Assembly (NCBI RefSeq): GCF_014196455.1
Contig: NZ_JACIDS010000002.1
Span: 124,001 to 188,000, forward strand
Length of the DNA stretch: 64,000 nucleotides
DNA from: Kaistia hirudinis
GTDB taxonomy: Bacteria > Pseudomonadota > Alphaproteobacteria > Rhizobiales > Kaistiaceae
Direction of reading: 5' to 3'
Part shown: one piece after another, positions 61,386 to 64,000 of the stretch
Numbering within the stretch: position 1 is the stretch's first letter
Layout of the letters: the number at the start of each line of letters is the position of its first letter
Notes under the pieces: model-generated
Seen by the model: only the letters and a program-made list of their open reading frames with translations
Told to the model about the DNA's origin: nothing
Databases searched by the model: none
Program-made: the position numbers and the translations under genes

Positions 61386-62576
61386 ATGTCGAACAACCCT
61401 CATGAGCGCCTCGATCGGCGAGGCTTTCTGATCGCATCGGCGGCGACGCTCGGTGCCTCGGCCGGGCTCGCAGCCTCCGCGGGCTCCGCCCGTGCCGAGG
61501 CCGCGGCTGCCGCGCCCGCCGCAGCCGGCGCGACCGTCTATACGGGCGATATCATCGCGGGCCGGAAGGTCGTCAGCACGCTCGATGTCGGCGATCTGGA
61601 GGGCGGGCGGAAGCACCTTCTCTATTTCCAGGGCGTCGAGATGCCGACCGGACAGCACTGGTATGTGTCCGTCGTGGTCGCGAAGGGCGCGAAACCGGGC
61701 AAGCGCGTCGTGCTGACGAGCGGCGTGCATGGCGACGAGATGAGTTCGGTGCATACGGTCCATTCCGTGATGAACCAGCTCGATCCGGCCGCCATGTCGG
61801 GCACGGTGATGGCCGTGACCGATATCGCCCGTCCGGCGATGGAGGGCATGCAGCGCCGATGGCCGAATGCGGGCCGCGGCGCCGATCTCATCGATTTGAA
61901 CCGCGAATGGCCGGGCGACGAAAACGGCCTCACCGCGCCGAGCCGCCATGCCGGGCTCCTGTTCAACCGCCTGCTGCGGCCGAACGCCGATGCGGCGATC
62001 GACTTCCACACCGGCACGACGGGTTTCGAGGTCGCGGCCTTCAACATCGGCGGCATGGATGTGCCGGCGGTGAAGGCGATGATCGAGCTCTATCCCGTCG
62101 ACCAGATCTTCGACAATCACGTCTATCCGGGCGTGCTGCACAACGCCTTCATGGATGCCGGCATCCCCGCCTTCACGCCGGAGATCGGCGCCGCGCGCGT
62201 GCTCGATCTCGACATGGCCGCGCTGTTCGTCGAGGGGACGATGAACGTCCTCAAGCATTACGGCATCGTCGCCGGGCCGATGGGGCGCACGGGCAAGGAC
62301 GTCGACGTCTTCACCGGCAACAGCGCCTTTCCGATCCTGGCGAGGGAGGGCGGGCTGGTCGAGCCGCTGGTCCGGCTGGGTGACCGCGTCCAGCCCGGAC
62401 AGAAGATCGCCATCCAGCGCAACAGCTTCGGCGAGATCGTCGCCGAATATGAAACCGCCGTCGCCGGCGTGGTGACGGGCCAGCGCAGCGACGCCATGGC
62501 CGAACCCGGCAACCCGCTGGCCTTCATCCTGTTCCACCGCGACGCCCAGGACGGCGCGGAGAGCTATCCGGAGTGA
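61386..62576 (+). CDS. Succinylglutamate desuccinylase/aspartoacylase family protein, Tat-exported
   Basis: A 396-residue zinc hydrolase of the M14-like AstE/AspA family. Tat signal: LDRRGFLIASAATLGASAGL. Zinc site: SGVHGDEMSSVHT (His, Glu) and IDFHTGTTGFEVAAF (His), with NREWPGD as the substrate arginine region. The C-terminal GGLVEPLVRLGDRVQPGQKI resembles a barrel-sandwich domain. Exported members of this family are poorly characterised; an amide or peptide-like substrate in the periplasm is likely. The ATG at 61386 follows GGGAG. Confidence 0.87.
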   Translation: MSNNPHERLDRRGFLIASAATLGASAGLAASAGSARAEAAAAAPAAAGATVYTGDIIAGRKVVSTLDVGDLEGGRKHLLYFQGVEMPTGQHWYVSVVVAKGAKPGKRVVLTSGVHGDEMSSVHTVHSVMNQLDPAAMSGTVMAVTDIARPAMEGMQRRWPNAGRGADLIDLNREWPGDENGLTAPSRHAGLLFNRLLRPNADAAIDFHTGTTGFEVAAFNIGGMDVPAVKAMIELYPVDQIFDNHVYPGVLHNAFMDAGIPAFTPEIGAARVLDLDMAALFVEGTMNVLKHYGIVAGPMGRTGKDVDVFTGNSAFPILAREGGLVEPLVRLGDRVQPGQKIAIQRNSFGEIVAEYETAVAGVVTGQRSDAMAEPGNPLAFILFHRDAQDGAESYPE

Positions 62577-62601
62577 GCGGGCGAGGCGCCGGCGCTTTTC
62601 C

Positions 62602-62620
62602 CCTCTCCCTGAGGGAGAGG
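62602..62620. repeat. Short palindromic repeat downstream of the aspartoacylase-family gene
   Basis: CCTCTCCCT and AGGGAGAGG are perfect 9-bp arms with a one-base centre, 26 nt past the stop. It is part of a longer GC-rich unit reaching about 62690 in which GAGAGGCCT is repeated. It resembles dispersed intergenic repeats of this bacterial order and may stop transcription. Confidence 0.6.
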
Positions 62621-62758
62621 CCTGACGGCCTTGGCGTCGCCGGGAGCGCAGCGAGCGAGAGGCCTTAGGGCGGCAGGGTGAGGGTTTACGGCCTCGACGA
62701 GGAGGGACCGAACGGCGCCGGCTGGCCGCTCCCCTCGACCCGCCGCTGGAGGGCAAAT

Positions 62759-62780
62759 CGAAAACGCCTCGGCGTTTTCG
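62759..62780. repeat. Perfect 22-nt palindrome
   Basis: CGAAAACGCC and GGCGTTTTCG are exact inverted arms with only TC between. The right arm's TTTTC gives a terminator-like end on the plus strand. Confidence 0.6.
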
Positions 62781-62804
62781 GGGAGGGGGCTGAGTCACCC
62801 TCTT

Positions 62805-62930
62805 CTCCCTCCCCCCTTGTGGGGGAGGGCCGGGGAGGGGGGGGTACCCCGCCGTGACCTCTCCGATCCGTCCTCACGCCAAGCCCCGCACCCCCCCTCT
62901 CCAGCTCTCCCCCACAAGGGGGGAGAGGGC
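62805..62930. repeat. Paired inverted repeat of a CCCTTGTGGGGGAG-type unit
   Basis: The left unit (62805-62830) and right unit (62904-62930) are near reverse complements: CCCCTTGTGGGGGAGGGC against GCTCTCCCCCACAAGGGG. The 126-bp block could form one large hairpin. It lies just before the AT-rich segment. Confidence 0.65.
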
Positions 62931-63092
62931 AGGCCGTCGCGCTGCATCAACGCCAAGCACGCTTCGGCTGGCGCCGAAGCTACCCAGGCCCAAGGGCTGG
63001 GTGCTTGCGTCCCAAGTGCTGCTCGGGCCCTTGATCCAAACAGAGAAATAGAACATATATAGAACCGAGATGCAATCTGTAGGAGCGGATTC

Positions 63093-63578
63093 GTGGACGC
63101 CAACACTATCGCACTCAAGCTCGTGCTCGACGCCGTTGCCGAGCCGACGGAGATTGGCACGGTGATGGATCGATTGCGCCTCCAAAAGGCGATATACTTG
63201 ATTCAGGCCTCTGGTGTGAATTTGGGCTATTCCTATAGTTGGTATGTTCGAGGGCCGTATTCAACAAATCTCACAAAAGACTATTATCGATTGAGTGATG
63301 AACTGAGATCTTCTGCGTCCGAAGTGGAGCAGTACAATCTTAGTCCAGGACTAAATACAGGACTCGCGAAGGCAAAGGATATTTTGAATAAGCCTTCTGG
63401 CGTTGGCTTAGGTGTGCCAAATTGGTATGAATTACTTGCGTCTATTCACTATCTAATGACATATAGTCGTTTAGACTTTGGCAAAATGAAAGAATTGTTG
63501 TCGGCAGAGAAGCCGCATCTGAGAGATTTTATCGACGTGGGCTACAATAGGCTTCGGCAGTGCGGGTATCTTAGCTAA
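63093..63578 (+). CDS. YwgA-like protein preceding an HD-domain gene
   Basis: A 161-residue cytoplasmic protein. The segment LRLQKAIYLIQASGVNLGYS followed by YVRGPYSTNL matches the layout I recall for B. subtilis YwgA and its relatives (LQKxxYI... YGPYS), an uncharacterised family found next to HD-domain dNTPase-like genes (ywgA-ywfO). The start is GTG 63093 with GTAGGAGCGG upstream. The gene is strikingly AT-rich and uses A/T-ending codons, unlike the rest of the window, suggesting recent acquisition. It is followed 18 nt later by the HD-domain gene, so the two form an operon. Confidence 0.75.
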   Translation: MDANTIALKLVLDAVAEPTEIGTVMDRLRLQKAIYLIQASGVNLGYSYSWYVRGPYSTNLTKDYYRLSDELRSSASEVEQYNLSPGLNTGLAKAKDILNKPSGVGLGVPNWYELLASIHYLMTYSRLDFGKMKELLSAEKPHLRDFIDVGYNRLRQCGYLS

Positions 63579-63596
63579 TCGTTGACGAGGTATGGC

Positions 63597-64000
63597 GTGC
63601 TTGACGAATTCTTTCGTAGAAGAATTTCCGATCCCATACACGGGAATATCGGGCTAAGCGACCTTGAGTCAGAGATTGTATCTTCTCGTGCGTTCCAGAG
63701 ACTGCATAATGTTCGTCAGCTTGGGCTGGCGCATCTTGTGTTTCCGGGGGCGGCCTATTCTCGATTTGCTCATTCGGTCGGAGCATGTTATAATGCATCC
63801 AGTATTTTGGAGTCGTTGCAAAGAAATAGTGATATCCAGATAGAAAAAAGCAGGATAATTGCGCTGAGATTGGCTGCGCTAGTCCATGATATCGGGCATT
63901 ATCCATTTTCACATGCTACAGAGCATTTGGTTGTTGATTACTATAAACGAAAAGATCTTCTTTTACAGGTGCGCCCGGCTGAAGCGTTTGTTGAGCGCGG
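63597..64000 (+). CDS. HD-domain phosphohydrolase (SAMHD1/dNTPase-like), cut by window edge
   Basis: The first 134 codons are present. The protein begins at GTG 63597 (GAGG six bases upstream) and reads LDEFFRRRISDPIHGNIGLS. The family features follow: FQRLHNVRQLGLAHLVFPGA, the first HD-domain histidine in SRFAHSVGACYN, and LRLAALVHDIGHYPFSHATE with the HD pair and the following His. These match deoxynucleotide triphosphohydrolases related to YwfO/EF1143 and SAMHD1. It probably degrades dNTPs or another nucleotide. Codon use is AT-rich like its upstream partner. Confidence 0.88.
   Translation, partial: MLDEFFRRRISDPIHGNIGLSDLESEIVSSRAFQRLHNVRQLGLAHLVFPGAAYSRFAHSVGACYNASSILESLQRNSDIQIEKSRIIALRLAALVHDIGHYPFSHATEHLVVDYYKRKDLLLQVRPAEAFVER

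Larger units (their letters stand above)
62577..63092. other. 516-bp repeat-rich gap at the border of an AT-rich segment
   Basis: No gene was supported. The gap contains three hairpin-forming repeats (62602-62620, 62759-62780 and 62805-62930) and then a change from about two-thirds GC to clearly AT-rich sequence near 63030. This looks like the left border of an acquired segment. Confidence 0.6.

Noticed and set aside
62577-63092. CRISPR array in the repeat-rich gap
   Set aside because: The repeats are different palindromes without regular spacing or spacers, and no cas gene is near.

Overview
The window is high-GC bacterial DNA that most resembles an alphaproteobacterium of the order Hyphomicrobiales (Rhizobiales). 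Supporting signs are an Irr-type, cysteine-free Fur protein, the YggT/YggU/inorganic pyrophosphatase/TypA neighbourhood, many solute-binding-protein ABC importers with their own regulators, and palindromic intergenic repeats of the kind common in this order. The genus cannot be fixed from the sequence alone. No rRNA, CRISPR array, transposase, integrase or prophage gene was seen. There is one tRNA, tRNA-Ala(CGC).

Layout. (1) 1-11.4 kb is a purine salvage region. It holds a BMP-family nucleoside ABC importer (second permease cut by the left edge, first permease, ATPase, Tat-exported binding protein) with adenosine deaminase. A divergent AraC regulator is coupled to a small acylphosphatase-fold protein. 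A Rieske protein, a glutathione S-transferase, a HigB/HigA-like toxin-antitoxin pair, adenine deaminase and a NIPSNAP protein follow. (2) 12.0-21.2 kb is a sugar or sugar-acid locus: binding protein, ATPase, a single-chain double permease, a Gfo/Idh/MocA dehydrogenase and an enolase-superfamily dehydratase. A LacI regulator and a divergent DUF4432 protein complete it, and matching LacI-type operators lie in both control regions. (3) 21.6-29.2 kb is a second sugar locus: binding protein, ATPase, permease, SDR and an FCD-type GntR on the minus strand, with an SMP-30 lactonase and an LldD-type hydroxyacid dehydrogenase on the plus strand. (4) 29.4-37.1 kb is a hexuronate/mannonate locus: RraA-family protein, UxuA-like mannonate dehydratase, SDR, binding protein, ATPase and permease, with an IclR regulator in the middle. 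Two near-identical operators precede the catabolic genes.

(5) 37.3-42.0 kb is a cell-surface glycan cluster, partly AT-rich: a DXD glycosyltransferase, two large polytopic GT-C-like proteins and an SMR/ArnE-like flippase. It ends near tRNA-Ala. (6) 42.7-62.6 kb is mostly housekeeping: yggT, DUF167, DUF3828, ppa, GNAT, typA, MarR, an orphan PhnD-like binding protein coupled to a second adenosine deaminase, upp and moeB. A LacI regulator with three operators facing a 72-residue protein gene, a GyaR-like reductase, an SH3 protein, irr, phoD, argG, PAP2, an outer-membrane barrel, an L,D-transpeptidase and a Tat-exported aspartoacylase-family enzyme complete it. (7) After a repeat-rich gap the base composition drops sharply at 63.1 kb. 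The right end carries a YwgA-like protein followed by a truncated HD-domain (dNTPase/SAMHD1-like) gene, the best candidate here for an accessory or defence module.

Taken together, regions 2-4 look like three independently regulated uptake-plus-oxidation/dehydration modules for plant- or polysaccharide-derived sugars. Regions 1 and 6 supply nucleoside and base salvage. In all four complete importer loci an RNA hairpin follows the binding-protein gene, probably to raise binding-protein mRNA over the rest of the operon.
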